DNA of 64,000 nucleotides from Tetmemena sp. SeJ-2015 (lineage: Eukaryota; Ciliophora; Spirotrichea; Sporadotrichida; Oxytrichidae). Position 1 is the stretch's first letter, and every line of letters starts with the position of its first letter. Below are positions 1 through 12,000 of the stretch, piece after piece. The stretch is from contig JAJKFJ010021420.1 of the NCBI GenBank assembly GCA_027382625.1, positions 186,001 through 250,000 of the forward strand, in the 5' to 3' direction. The notes beneath the pieces were generated by a model. That model saw only the letters and a program-made list of their open reading frames with translations, was not told the DNA's origin and made no database searches. A program made the position numbers and the translations under genes.

Positions 1-385
1 AGTTCTCTTGAGGGAACAAGAACTATAGATCTTGGCTTATCAGGAAGTGTTAGTCTGTTTTCGGCTTCTATTTCTTGTCTCTTAAGCTAGTCGATAAAAA
101 ATGATCAATCGATGACATAGTTTTAAAGATGATTGGGATTGTGTAAGCTAATGTTTTTCCAGTGCCAGTTTGAGCAGCTAGCAAGGCACTTTTACCCTGA
201 AGTAGATGAGGAATAGCTAATTACTGAATTGGAGAAGGAGTAAATTTATAATAAGATAGAAATTGTAAAATTTCATTTTGAGTTGTGATTGTGAATTGTT
301 TCTCCAGTATATCAACTATCTCATCAAGCAGCTTGAGTTTTCTGAAGGTCAAGGCTTGTTGCTGCTTATGGTGATCCCTCTTCAT
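1..385 (-). CDS. DEAD-box RNA helicase, N-terminal part (runs off the left edge)
   Basis: This is the start of an ATP-dependent DEAD-box helicase. Read on the minus strand with TAA/TAG as Gln, it shows a Q motif (FTPSPIQQLAIPHLL), the Walker A motif I (AQTGTGKT) and, at the very edge, motif Ia as VPSREL. The DEAD and SAT motifs must lie beyond base 1. I chose the ATG at 385 (MKRDHHKQQQ) because it gives a short basic leader ending about 50 residues before the Q motif. The same frame stays open upstream to about 480, so the true start could be further right. The reading is uninterrupted, with no sign of an eliminated sequence inside. The family is certain, but the orthologue is not identifiable from this much sequence. 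Confidence 0.85.
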
Positions 386-1299
386 GTTTTCTTCTTGGCC
401 TTTAGACTGAGATTAATAGAAAGAGCGCTGCTTCCTATTTTCAGGCAGAGGTGCTCTGTTTTCTATCTGAATTGATCTTAAAAAACAAGACAAATATAAA
501 TCCTTAAATCTCAACGGTAGAGAGAAAGCCAATTGCTAAGTGAATTGCCTTTACGCCTGTTTAAAAATATTATAAGTAGAAATGATGATCCTTTAAAAAA
601 TAAAAACTTGTTCTTATTTGGCTGAATTAAGTAGCCCCATAGTTATTCCCTTATTCTAAAGCAGTCTTTGCTAGTACAAGTTCCTTAGACTCATCCATTG
701 CTGTTTGCACCACATGATTTTATTAATTTAAAGCCATATTTTAGAAATGCTTATAAAACATTAGGAGGTACTTTCTACAACTGAATAGAGATATATAGAG
801 AAATATAAGCACGTTTCAATAAACTTCCTAATAGAATAAGTATAGTCGTAATTCAAGTTCTCTGCTCCTTAAGCGCAGCTCTTCTCCAAGACTCTGAGAA
901 GTCATTTATTTGACCCATGAACTCATCTTAGAAACACAATATCTGCCCTTGAGAACCCTCCCCTTGAGCCTGGTTATTTGATTGCTGCTATTTTGAAATA
1001 ACCTTACTGATATCTAATTTAAGGTTCAAAGAAGCTCCTTGGCCTAAACTCAAGCCAGGATTTTATATTTGGAATTACTGACTCCTCTGATTTTAGTTTT
1101 GAGTGGTTTATATTTTCATAGATTGGTGCTAGTTATATGAGTTTTAATTCTAAGGTGGTTGTTAGACAAAGTTTTAGTTTGTGATTTGTATGTTAGCAGC
1201 TATGTTGCTTAGGTTCAGTGGTGGAACCACGGCGGATGGCTTTTGAGCTTGCTTCCTTTCTTACTCATTTAAATAATGCCATTGAAACTAATGTTATAC
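386..1299. other. Spacer without a recognisable gene
   Basis: AT-rich stretch between the helicase N-terminus and the stop of the next minus-strand gene. Short frames exist on both strands but none resembles a known family or the composition of the neighbouring genes. It probably holds 5' flanking sequence of the helicase gene and germline-limited spacer. Confidence 0.4.
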
Positions 1300-4200
1300 T
1301 CATTTAGAGACTTCTAAGGTTAGATGATCATACTCTGAGAAAGACTTGAAGCTATCATACTCATAAAATGTTTCATTCAAAATATTTAAACCTTTTTATT
1401 TCCTCATTGAGTTATTTAAGTTTGAGGAGCTAGTGGCGTTTGACTTCCTGCTGACTGACTTGCCGTATGCTCCATTTGAAGTGCCTGCACCTTGACTGCC
1501 CTGATTGTTAACTCTGAAATTATTATTGCTGCTGCTATGAGATAGAAGAGAGGCACTCGCACCCCCACAGTGCTTTGTATTATAGAGCTGAGACATTGAC
1601 TAGTTCAGCAGTGCAGAGGTCTTACTCTATTGATTGTTATAGATTATTTAGCTTTGAACTAAACTCTAGCGCTTTTCTTTGATGACTGCCTCTTGATACT
1701 ATTTTTAAGGATAATTTACAACACTCTAATCTTTAATTTGACTTGTTTTTGGTATTTGTGCTAAGCTTGTATCATCTACTGAGCAGTTGATTGATTAGAC
1801 CTTAACTTCGAAAAATCTAAGGGTGGTATGAGTAAGTTAGCTGGAGGCTTTTGCTCTGCTAATCTAGAATCATTCTGCACCAACCTTATTTCATCCAAGT
1901 CACTCTCGTTATCATCTTAATTATCCAAAGCCTAAGAGACTTATGATTACTTTAAGAAAGGGTTGCTGCTAGCCATAATGTTCTCATGGTCTTATTTTCT
2001 TCCAAGTAACATGCTGCTATTAGATCTGGCTTGCTGATTTGCATAAAGTTGAGACTGGTTCACTTCTCCAACCTCTATTGTACTTTTCTTGAGGTTTACT
2101 AATTCACTTAGGATGAAATTGTCTGAGTCGTTCTCGCAACCATCATCACTTGCGTCATCTTATTACTTGATGATAGGTAATAAGATTAAATTTACTCAAC
2201 ACAAAGATTTATAATTATGATTTCTAAGCCGCCATCTCCATCTGGAACATAAAAGTTACTCTCATCAACAGCCAAAATCTCTGATTAATTCACTTGATCA
2301 TTCATCCCCTTCATCGTCTATAATAAAATTGGCATCTAGGTTATTATTCAATTTTTTAAGAGTCAAAAATATCGTCACTTTCATCCAACTAGTTGTTACC
2401 TATATCATGGAACTTTTAAATTTGCTGCATTTCTGCTTAATCAATATCCTTCTTCAACTTTGAGAGATCCAGCTTAGGAATTGTTAGTGCAGCACTCTTA
2501 TTCTTGCTATGAAATGCAACTGTATTGCTGCCTTGAAACCTTTATCCTTCAACTTTCTGATTTTTACTCTATGTGTTATCCTTATTGCTTTGAGTCAGCA
2601 TGCCAAGGATTTTGATTGAATTAGAATTTTAAAGTGTATTCTCCTTTAAGTTTGCGTTTGAGCTTTGCATTCCATTTTAACCTTTAGAGTTGGCTTTATC
2701 TTTCGAAGCTTAGTTCATGCTGTTCATTTCATTGACATGATATAGTTGTTTAATCAGGGTTTGGTTCTTCAGATCGCTTGCTTTCAATTTCTTAAACTCC
2801 ACTTTGAAAGTGCTGAGAAGCTACTCTTGCTTTTAGAACTCTTCAAATAGGACTTGCATCTATTTCTCTGCTTCAAGCCTCTTTGCCTTCTCTTATTCAT
2901 AACTTTCCCTTAGCTTTAGGTACTTCTCTCCGACTTATTGAGATGAGGAAGCACTCTTAGCGATGCTTTATTAGAGACTGTATCTTGATCTAGATAACTC
3001 TCTAATCAGGTAGTCCTTAATCAAGGAGAGGGATTGAGAATCATAGGAGCTTTAAGATTACTCAATTATTTGAGTGAAGATACTTAGTACTATGCTCTCC
3101 TCCTAATCTTACTTGAGGCTCTGAGGAGATTACTTTGAGGTGGAAGAAGAGGAATGAGGATTCAATAGATTAAGCAAAGCATCCAATCTCTGCTTTGAAT
3201 CGCTTGCACCTAGGTTAATCTAGGTTATGTTGCTCTGAATTCTCTGATGAGTTGACTCCTTCGATTTTAAAGTATAGGGTAAATGAATAAATTCGCATTA
3301 TGAGAACCTTAGGGAGATACATTATCGAGATCTAGATCTCCAGGTACGATTTCAATCTGAATCTCGTCATCTAAGTGAAACTTTTTAACTGGTTGAGCCT
3401 AAGTTTCAATCTATCTGTCGAGATTCTTTAGCAGTTCATCAAATTAGAAAGCCATCTAACTGTGGTCTTAAGTTCCCATAGATTTAAAATTTTAGAGACC
3501 ACCGAGTACTAAGCTCTGGTTATGCCTAGCATTTGTCATCTATGAGTGAGTATTGTGAATGATCACACTCTAATTGCTTTGATTCTTATTTTATTGCTAT
3601 TGCTATAAGTTAGTTTGATACCTAGATGCAACAGTGACTGTGTTTTTCTCCATTGAGCTTCCTCTCTGCTATGTTGTGTTATAATGAGATTTGTTGAGAG
3701 TAATGTTGCTATTATTTATGCTTAAATTGTGAGTGTGGTTTCCTGATCCATGCTGATTCTTTCCCTCTTCTATTTTCTTCCTTATGAGGTTTGAGTTTGC
3801 ATTTTGATTCATTACTTGTGAACTGTTCTAGTTCACGCCTGAGGAATTTCTTTTCTAGTTGGCCTAGACACTACTCAACCTTTGCATGTTCTGACCCTGA
3901 GAATTAATGCCTGAGACACTTTGATTATGCTGATTATTAGTCAGAAGAGTACTTCCACCAGAAATCTATTGCTTGCTGCTGTTAGGTCCCTAAGCCGTGT
4001 TCTAAGTTGAGTTTTGCTTGGAAGAATAAGCAGTGGATGAAGTGTTGACTTGAGCTGCTATCTGAGTTCCATTAGAAGAATTTGCGTTAGCCAAAAATGA
4101 CATATTCTTCTTAAGACTCTTGGTTGCGTTTAAATTAGAGTTGGAACTTCTATAATCTCCATTTTAATTCAGCTTAGTGATGTTCTAATAGCTCTTGTTT

Positions 4201-6115
4201 AAGTTGGAGGAGTTGAAATTTGTTGTACTTGTATTTTAGGCATTGGAGTTTGACTGCTAGCTATTCGAGGCTTGGATTCCACTACCTCTTCGCTGATTTA
4301 TGAGCACTGAAGTAATGGATTTACCATGCTGGTGCTTTCCAGAGCTGGGGCCATTTGAAAGATGAGCGCTATTCACAGCTTAGGCAGAAGTCACCTGGGA
4401 TTTGTTTAGAGAAACGCTGATTGCAGTCTTTGAGGATTACTTCTACAGACCTTGCGAACCCTGAGCTTATTAGGAGTTGTTCAAGAATTTCTGAAAAGTG
4501 CTTTATTTTTAGGTTGAATCCTGTGGTTGGTTTCTCACTACAGAATAAGAGATGTATAAAGTTTTTATGAAGAATTAGATGTAGCTAATTTATTGGAGGA
4601 TGAATTATTCTACTTCAAGGTTTTATCGTAATGTTCCAGGAAAGAATTCATCCAATTTTGGGTCAAAGCATTGCTGTTGTTTATGCTTAAAGATTAAAAA
4701 AATCAATTTTAAACTTATCATTAAGTTTGCTTTGATTGTGCGCGTTCTGTTTCGTTTGGCTTTTTTAAGTTTGATTCTTGTTTTAATTGGATGCAATACA
4801 AAATTTAAGAAACTACTAGTCTATAAATGCTCTCCCATTATTCTTATCTAACACACTTTGGTATGCTATATTCTAGCTCAAGTTCAAAGATTCATTCATA
4901 GTTAAGTTGATGTGAGTGGTTGAAGCGTTATGAAGCCCAGCTTAAGGATAGAAATTCAAATTCTTATTCAGCTCGGGAGGACTCTTGCTCAACTCAGAGT
5001 TTCTTAAAACTTGCTTTTGCATCTGCTGCTACTTCTTTAGAGAGCTGATTTCTTTCAGATTTGAGGTCTTGTTGAGTTGGGAGAAGCTCTGCGCCTTCTT
5101 CAAGCTATTGGAAAGATTCTAATTGTTCTTGCTAGGCACTTTAGATGGAGTATTATTTGAGGAAGAGACTTTGCTTATTGTCTGATGATTTGACTGGATT
5201 TTATTCGATATGAGATTTTAACCAAGACTTGAGCTCTGCTTCTCCTAAAGTTAGCCCCTCTTCTAAATGTCTGAAGAGAGATGCTTGTTCTTCAGGAACT
5301 GATATAGAGCCTGAGTTGAGCCTTGATGTCCAGATCCTTCTAAGTTTCTCTCCTCGAAGTCAACATCCTCTATTTTGAGCTCCTTGCTAAATAAGACCCC
5401 ACTGTTACTGTTGTTCAGATTAAGCTGTATGCTTGGTGTGACTACCTTGTTGTTGTTAACAGCACTACCAGAAATTTAGGAAGTTCCATTTAACTGCTTC
5501 TGTGAAGCGTTATTGGATGTGAGATTGATGAGCTGCTGCTGCTATTTGAGGTGAGCTTCCAAAATCTAAGTCGAACTTTTCTGTTGAGTTTGATTCTCCT
5601 TTTCTTGTCTAGATAGATTCATTTGAGAGACTGTCTAATCACAATAAAGAAATTAAAAGCCATTACAACTTAGATTGAATCAAGTTGCGAGTATAAGGCT
5701 TTCTATTGTTGTAAGTGTGAAGATAGTTACTGCTTTGCGCTGTGGAGATTGCCTTGAGAGTCATTCTTTTGTAAATTGGCATTTGAAGTGCTCTTGAACA
5801 AGCCTGCATATGAATTATTTAGCTGTGGGTTTGTACCACTCGCTGATCTTATTTACGAGATCATCTAGGAGTCAACCTCGTTTTATATCTCCCTCAAGGA
5901 TGCAAACTTATCCGAATAGACTTAACATGTAATAATTAAAGTGATGCAGAGGTAGATGGCTAGATTTAGGTGGGTTAAGTTTGATAGTTATTTTGATAGC
6001 TGTTGATGCTGCTTTGTCTCTAGCCAATTTGAAAATTCGATTGGTATTTACTTGCTACACCTTTGGAATCCTCTTGAACCAAATTCTTCTGCTTGCCACT
6101 TATTTGATTAGCCAT
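1300..6115 (-). CDS. Very long Ser/Asn/Gln-rich low-complexity protein
   Basis: I do not recognise a family. Starting at ATG 6115 (MANQISGKQKNLVQEDS) and ending at TGA 1300-1302 (LTLEVSK), the minus strand encodes about 1,500 residues dominated by Ser, Asn, Gln and Lys. Features in order: a low-complexity N-terminus; a segment near 5350 containing LYQFLKNKHLSS; a long S/N/Q tract between about 4500 and 3500; a charged segment (FDELLKNLDRQIETQ) near 3430; a coiled-coil-like stretch at about 2950-2750 (YLKLRESYEQEKAKRLEAEK); and an acidic patch (DDASDDGCENDSDNF) near 2120. The frame is broken several times. Two breaks resolve exactly as IESs (5911-5924 and 3264-3295) and a third, near 4550-4860, is unresolved. 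Such composition is common in ciliate regulatory and cytoskeletal proteins, but no function can be assigned. Confidence 0.6.
3264..3295. other. IES, 32 bp removed, pointer CGAA (forward TTCG)
   Basis: On the coding strand CGAA occurs at both edges (forward TTCG at 3260-3263 and 3292-3295). Deleting the AT-rich interior plus one repeat joins the frame ending SHNA directly to KESTHQRIQSN, where the unexcised DNA goes out of frame. No GT-AG borders are present. Confidence 0.8.
4556..4855. other. Probable larger IES within the Ser/Asn-rich gene (borders not resolved)
   Basis: The minus-strand frame reads well on both sides (…QNIAYQSVLDK to the right, VVRNQPQDSTQKQ to the left) but not across this roughly 300-bp AT-rich segment. 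I could not pick a unique pointer pair. A plus-strand open frame with hydrophobic residues lies inside, but looks like a composition artefact. Confidence 0.45.
5911..5924. other. Tiny IES, 14 bp removed, pointer TAAGT (forward ACTTA)
   Basis: ACTTA at 5906-5910 and 5920-5924 flank only 9 bp. Removing 14 bp turns a frame that hits TGA into a continuous reading: …LHVKFASLREIQNEVDSQ. The repeat is exact and the frame consequence is unambiguous. Confidence 0.8.
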
Positions 6116-7229
6116 GGCTGTGCTGCTGCTATTGTGCTGCTACAGAGAGCTTTAGTTTGCTTGCCTGATTTAAATATGGGCTTGTAATAGAGTAGATAAT
6201 ATTTAGATGAATGATGTGAGTTTGATGGGGGTGGTTGTGGGCGTTTAGAGTTGACATCTAGGAATTTAAATTGGAATTTTATTTGCTCTGAGCGTAAGAT
6301 GACGAGTTTTATTAGGCAAAATTAATTTACTCATTAAACTAAGAGAAAGAGATAATGGTTATTGAGCATAAGACTTGCTTGAATTCTTATAATATGATGG
6401 TCCAGAGTGCTATGAGCTGTTATAGTACCCATTTTGCACTGAGGAGTTGTTACAAGCCATTTAAAATGGAAAGTGAAATCAAGAACTTATTTTAGAATGA
6501 ATCTTTGATTCATATTTTATATCTATGTTATTAATTTTGCTAAACACCTTGAATTCTATTTACTCAAAGAAATTAAGTTGCGTTTAACATATAAAGAGTA
6601 GAATAAAATATTGCTCTCATTTTCATAATATAATTGTTGGAAGCAGGTTGCGAGAAGTGACTGTGCGTGTTAGCAGACGCAGATTAGGAAGTGTTGTGAT
6701 TTTGAGAGTGCGATGATGTCTGATTCTCTTTCATATTTAAATATTTTAATTTTTGCTTGTTGACTTATCCTATTTTAAACTACTACTAATCACTCACCTA
6801 ATAAAATAAACTAATCTCTCTGCTCCTCATTTTCAAATATAGCAATAATATTTTCACCTCCCCCTGAGTAAGTAATATGGTGGCTACACTTAAAAGATGC
6901 GATTGGAATGAAAATCGTGAAAGATACTAAATAGATGAAAGAGTGTGCGAGTGAGTGCATCTTAATCGAGATAGTATACTCCTCTCAATCATAAACCTTT
7001 AACTATGAAGGTTATAATAATAAATATATAAGCAAACATTGGCGATAAAAGGAAATCATGCATAAGTTATTATTCTTATCATTGCTCATGATTGCAGATT
7101 ATTATTTGAAGGAAAGAGAACTGACTTAAGACAGCGAAAGAAAGGAATATTTTGAACTGTTTATTGGAACTCTAAGCGAAAACGGCAAGGCGCGCAGTCT
7201 GCTGCGTGAACCGCTTGTGCTCGAGGCGC
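6116..7229. other. Intergenic region, no gene seen
   Basis: About 1.1 kb of AT-rich DNA between the start of the Ser/Asn-rich gene and the stop of the L34 gene. I see no conserved protein in any frame, no tRNA-like cloverleaf and no terminal repeats. It may contain the 5' flank of the long gene and the 3' flank of L34, separated by germline-limited spacer. Confidence 0.4.
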
Positions 7230-7728
7230 TCACTGCTGCTTCTTCTTTCCCTTTGACTTGTTCTTCTTGGACTTCTTGGAGGACTTTTCCTTCTGTTGCA
7301 TCAAGCGCTTCATTTGCTTCACCTCTTCGATCAAGAAGGCTCTCACGATCTTCACTCAAATTCAAAGGCAAACTAAGAGCAGATAAATAATCTGTGGATT
7401 GTCTCTAACCTCGTCATGAGAGAGCTTGCCGCCGTAGGCTCTTGAGATGGTTCTCTTGGTGACGGTGAGTCTTCTAAGAGCGGGAGATCTGAGTTAGGGA
7501 ATGCCAGCCACGGTGTTTCCAGCCTTTCTCTTCAAGTAGTGAACTGTGAGCTTGCCACCTACACAATAAGGATTAAGGATAGAGTTAAGGAGAGCAGAGA
7601 GTGTGGCTCGTGAGCGAGACGAGAGTTGCAGAGGGTGCTATCTTACCTGGGGTCTTGACAATTCTGTAACCATTAGACTTGGTTCTGTAGTGGTTCTGGC
7701 GTCTGTAATGAACTCTTCTTTCCAACAT
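7230..7728 (-). CDS. RPL34: 60S ribosomal protein L34e
   Basis: Large-subunit ribosomal protein eL34. Exon 1 reads MLERRVHYRRQNHYRTKSN…RIVKTPG, matching the basic N-terminus of the family. A GT-AG intron of 88 bp (7559-7646) follows. Exon 2 gives GGKLTVHYLKRKAGNTVAG, then TVTKRTISRAYGGKLSHDE, then the conserved VRDKIVRAFLIEE, and a lysine-rich tail ending at TGA 7230-7232. Inside VRDK the germline DNA carries a 48-bp insertion with two in-frame TGA codons and no GT-AG borders (7353-7400). It is treated as an IES. Without it the spacing between YGG and RAFLIEE equals that of the human protein. Gln codons include TAA (AGIPQLRSP), supporting the altered code. Identification is firm. Confidence 0.93.
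7353..7400. other. IES in RPL34, 48 bp removed, pointer AA (forward TT)
   Basis: TT at 7351-7352 and 7399-7400 flank the element. Deletion converts GAC-AA…AAG-ATC into GAC AAG ATC, restoring VRDKIVRAFLIEE. The insert length is a multiple of three but it contains in-frame TGA stops, so retention would truncate the protein. With only a 2-bp pointer the exact border is less certain than its existence. Confidence 0.75.
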
Positions 7729-8221
7729 ATTGATTGGATCTCTTTTATATTTAATAATAAATCTATATTTTCTTCCATCATTTATTTAAGCAACCACCTT
7801 ATATTCCACACCCTCGCTCTTCGACACTAAAATATCTTTAAAAAATAAAGAGAGTGAATCTCTAAGAAGAGAGTAAACGCAAAATTAAAGTGAGTGAGAG
7901 AATATGACTAGTGAGAGTGTGTACAATGATGAGATAGAATTTAAAAGGCAAACTTGTTGAATAGGAAATTAAAACGAATAATATAACTTGCATGACTACT
8001 AATCTAGTCTTATTAAAGTCTTTATTTTGTCGCCGGTTACTCACTTAAATTACACTCCAAAAATGGAAACTGTAATGAGTTATCAGCTTTTAACAGCTGG
8101 GCATTTTAAGTCAAATTATTGCTGATATTTATTTTGAAAGATAGTAGTACATTATTATTATGAGGAGAGATCATCATTAGAGATTTACCCTCGTTACCGA
8201 CTTGAAGAGTAGACTTGTGCT
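7729..8221. other. Intergenic region upstream of RPL34
   Basis: About 490 bp of AT-rich sequence between the L34 start and the stop of the phosphatase gene. It presumably holds the L34 promoter. I see no gene and no clear promoter motif. Confidence 0.4.
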
Positions 8222-8944
8222 TCATTTAGATTGCTCTTGAGGGAAGTCGTATTCGTATTCACCCTCAACCTTGAACTGAAACTTCTCCCTTGCGTACTCT
8301 GGATAGCAGATCTTGACTACCTTAGCTACCATTTCATGGTCAGACTTGCCAAATCTGAAAGAGAAGCCGTATACACCTACTACCTTCTGCTCTTAGTCGA
8401 TTGAGATCCTACCTCCACCGATGCAACTCACATGGATCTAGTCATCCTAGTCTTGTAACTCATTCTCTATGAATTCCGCTAGTATCTCTCGATGCTCCTC
8501 ATAATCGTTACCTCCTCTAATCAGATAAATGGGATCCAGGTCTAGATCATCAGCACGTGCGTTTCTTGTGTCTTTAAGCTCAATTACGATGTATTTGTAG
8601 TCGCCGCTCTTATCAATAACGCACCAGGGATAGTTTCCCCTCATTATTTGTCTAGGCTCCTAGGGTTGAGCAAGGGAGCTGAAAAATCTCATGGGCCAAA
8701 ATTAGAAGAGATGCTGGCTACTCCAGAAAGCTAAACTTCTGGAAGGAGCTGTAACTAGAGAGAAGCCATAACTTAATGAGTGAGGCACCACTTGCATGAA
8801 ATGATTAATCCCAAAGAAGCTCCTTGCTTGAGGGGTCAGGAGGCCTCTTTGATTCAAGTAGAGATTGCTAGGTTTTATAATCTTTCTGAGATGATGTGAA
8901 TGTACTTCAAACAGCGATTGCTGGAGTAAACTTAGTCTTTGCAT
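8222..8944 (-). CDS. 14-kDa phosphohistidine phosphatase (PHPT1/janus family) with N-terminal presequence
   Basis: Enzyme family that removes phosphate from histidine side chains. The 240-residue reading from ATG 8944 to TGA 8222 is unbroken. Residues 101-240 match the PHPT1/janus fold: a GDYKYIVIELKD strand, YEEHREI with His151 at the position of the catalytic His53 of human PHPT1, CIGGGRIS, then VVGVYGFSFRFG and ICYPEYAREKFQF. Family members are about 125-140 residues, so residues 1-100 are an extension. It begins MQRLSLLQQSLFEVHSHHLR and is rich in Arg, Ser and Leu with few acids, which suggests a mitochondrial targeting sequence (inference). A shorter start at M101 is possible, but the upstream frame stays open with TAA/TAG as Gln. 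No IES is needed. The next gene ends 111 bp upstream. Confidence 0.85.
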
Positions 8945-9055
8945 TTTAAAGTCTGAATTTAATTTGCTTAGTTAATTTCTAATTGACTTATATACCAAAG
9001 CACAGCTTTTAAATGGCATAGATATTGAAATGCTTGCAACAATTATATCTTACAA

Positions 9056-12000
9056 TCAAAACTTATAAAACTACGAGAGAGCGTCTTCATCATCTTCCAC
9101 CAGACCTTTCCACATATCTTTTTAGTTCATTTTTGGCCAGAGTCCAAGCACGTCTGAGTATTCATTCACATAAGCAGATGGCTCCTCTTTGGCTACCACA
9201 TTTAATCTTTGGTCACTCTTAAATAGAGTGTATATTTTAAATGAAAAATCAAGATCTCTAATTACTCTTGAGAGTAGCTTTTTTGTACTGTTCAAAGTCC
9301 ACACTTTAAGTGGCGTCTAAGAGTGAGCCTTCTTTCGCATCAAACATATCAAAGTTAGATTCCTTCACTATCCCTAGAATCTTGCTAAGTTCTGACTCCT
9401 GAGTTTAGTTGGCTGGATGATTTTCATTCATGGCTGTTATTAAAAGTGATTGGTCTGTGTAAGAGGGTTGATTTTAGTCTTGAGCTTTATTCCTTGAGAT
9501 TTATTTGATCACGCTTTATTTCTCTCCAGTATCCTTTTAATTTTAAAAGTTCTTTCTTTAGTCATCATGTTTCTATCCAGAGAAAGGTTGTGCTTATTGC
9601 TTTGAGTTTGAATTAAGTTCTCGATGTCTGGAAAGGCTGCAGTTTAGAACTCTTGCATTAATTTCTCCTTCTGCTCTTGAAATTTAGTAGCATTCCAAGG
9701 CATACCTAATGTATCCTTGAATTCTTTTTGCGAATTTTCAGCCAAATTAAGAGGCTACTACTATCTTGGCTTGAAATTATAGTTCTCTTCTTCTTAAATC
9801 AAGAGTGGCTTTGCAATTTAAGCAGTAGTCTTTTGCTCTTTTCCAATGACTGAGGGGTCAAGGTCATTTATCATGAGATTGGACTTTAAATCGAACTCAC
9901 CAAGCATGCCATTAACTTTTCTCCACAGTTGATCTTTGTACTAAGCTTTTAGTTTCTCAACTCTAGTCTCCTTGCCGTACTCCTGCATTGCTCGAATGAA
10001 AATTGGCCAGAATCGAAGTAGTCTAAATCTCATCACCATCTTTTCTTCTCTCTCCTCTCTTTCACAACGCTCAATCTTTAGAAGATCAATCACTTCAATC
10101 CACTTGGAGAGAGCTGTACGTTAAATTCGCATGTTGTAAGATCTTTTGTAGAGCTGACTTTGCTTTTAGGAATCATTGGAGAAAAGTACTACAGCATCAA
10201 ACACAGATACACAAATCAAAATTTATTGCAATTGAAATTTTAAGATCTTTTCATATTGATCTCCCGAAACTTATCAGCTATAGTATTCAGCTTTGCTATT
10301 CTGATTAGCTCTTCAAGTTATAACTATTTTACACCCTATCTAATCCATCGTAGTCCTTGTCTCTTTATTCTTTTAAGATCATATTCCATAGCTTTGTACA
10401 TTTTAGATCTAGCCTGCTCTACAATGATGCCAAGAGGAACCATTCCATATTTAATCAGAATAGCCCTCTAGTAATAATCTCGAGCATTCTTCAGCTTCAG
10501 CTATTCCACCTCCATTAATTTCTTCTCCTCTTCTTATCTCATGAGTTCTTCCTTCTTTTTGGCAATCTTCGCCTGCCTCTCATCTTGAATTTTTTTCTTC
10601 TTTTCTTCCTCAATCTTAGCATCAGCTTCTAGCTTTTCTTACTCTGCCTTCTTCCTCCTCTCCTCATACACCTTATCTAACTACTCTCTTTTATTTTTCC
10701 TTTCAAGTGCCCTTTATTCCATCTCCAATACATGCTTAGGTCTTTCAAGTTGAGGCTTTGTAGCCGAGGGCTATCTCCTGCTAGCTTTTCTAAGATTCTG
10801 ATTTTGACTTTAAACCCCAGATATTTGGCTTACACTCTAGACAAGGTTAGATTGTTGAGATTCTGGCTATGACATTTTTGAAATCTATGATTCCTGGTAA
10901 TCTTTTAAATTATCCTCCTCTAAATGTGAGCTTCTGCTCTTATTTTCCTCTTGATACTCATATTCTTGAGTATTCACACTATGGTTGAACAGACTCTGAG
11001 TTTGGGAAGCAGAATTTTAAATCTCCTCGAATCTGCTCTATCCAATTTCACTCATGCTGACCTCTGGATAATCACTGATCGAGTGGCCCCTTGGATCTTA
11101 TAATCTTTGCACCTCGTTTATATCTCTGAGTTTATTCTTCATGTTATCCTTTTGCTCTTTCTCAGCTTTGAGGCGCCTGAGTTTCTCCTCCTCTTACTTT
11201 GATTTCTCTCTCAGTTGGTTGAAGAAAGAATCTATCTGCTCTTTCCTTTCTGCGTCCTCCCTTTCGATTTCCCTCTCCCTTCTTTGGGTAAGGAGGAATT
11301 TCTGCCATCCTTGCATCGCCCTTCTTTTGAGCAACCTATTCCTATGATTCGAAGCGGTCTACTCCAAAATTTAAAGCCTTTATTGCTCCCTCTCAAACTC
11401 CTCCAATTCCGCTAGTGCTTAAATCTCCTGTGAAGACCAGCCCAGAGTCTAAGATACTTCAGTCTGAGGTGGAACTTTTAATGCCTCAACAATTTCTGCT
11501 CTTTGAAGCCAAGTTATTGTGAAAACTGAGAGAGGTGCTCGAAAGCAGAATAGATCTGAGATTTCTAGCTTCTAGAAATATCTAATTCAGTATAACCTGA
11601 GCCTTTGAAAGATTGAACTCTAGCATTTTCCTCTTTGAGTTTCTGTATTCCAACTCATTAGAATTGATAACTAAACATTAATTACACAGATATTCAATCT
11701 CCATCTTCTATTTCTCGATGTCCAGCTTTCTCTTATTCTCCTGTTGAAGGAGCAAATCCTTTCTGGCCTTTTCTTGCTCTTTAAGTGCCTGCTTGTAGTT
11801 CTTGATGTCATCTTATATCTTCTTTGCTATTTCCTGTTGGTCTTACACCTCTTTGAAGATAGTTTCTTGGACTTTTCTAGCTTCCTTAAGTTTACGATCA
11901 GGGTCATTCTCATCCTCCTCATTAAGCTCTAACTTATACTTGTCTAGTTAGCGCCGTCTCTCACTGTCCTTAATTATGCGATTTAGTTCAGCCCTATCCT

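Noticed and set aside
4600..4851. Plus-strand open frame with a hydrophobic C-terminal half
   Set aside because: It sits in an AT-rich gap between two clean minus-strand coding stretches, has no recognisable family, and open frames of this length are expected when only TGA stops translation.
7353..7400. Interpretation as a conventional intron starting at GTTAGA
   Set aside because: That would delete the conserved VRDK of L34e. The AA-pointer excision retains it with correct family spacing.
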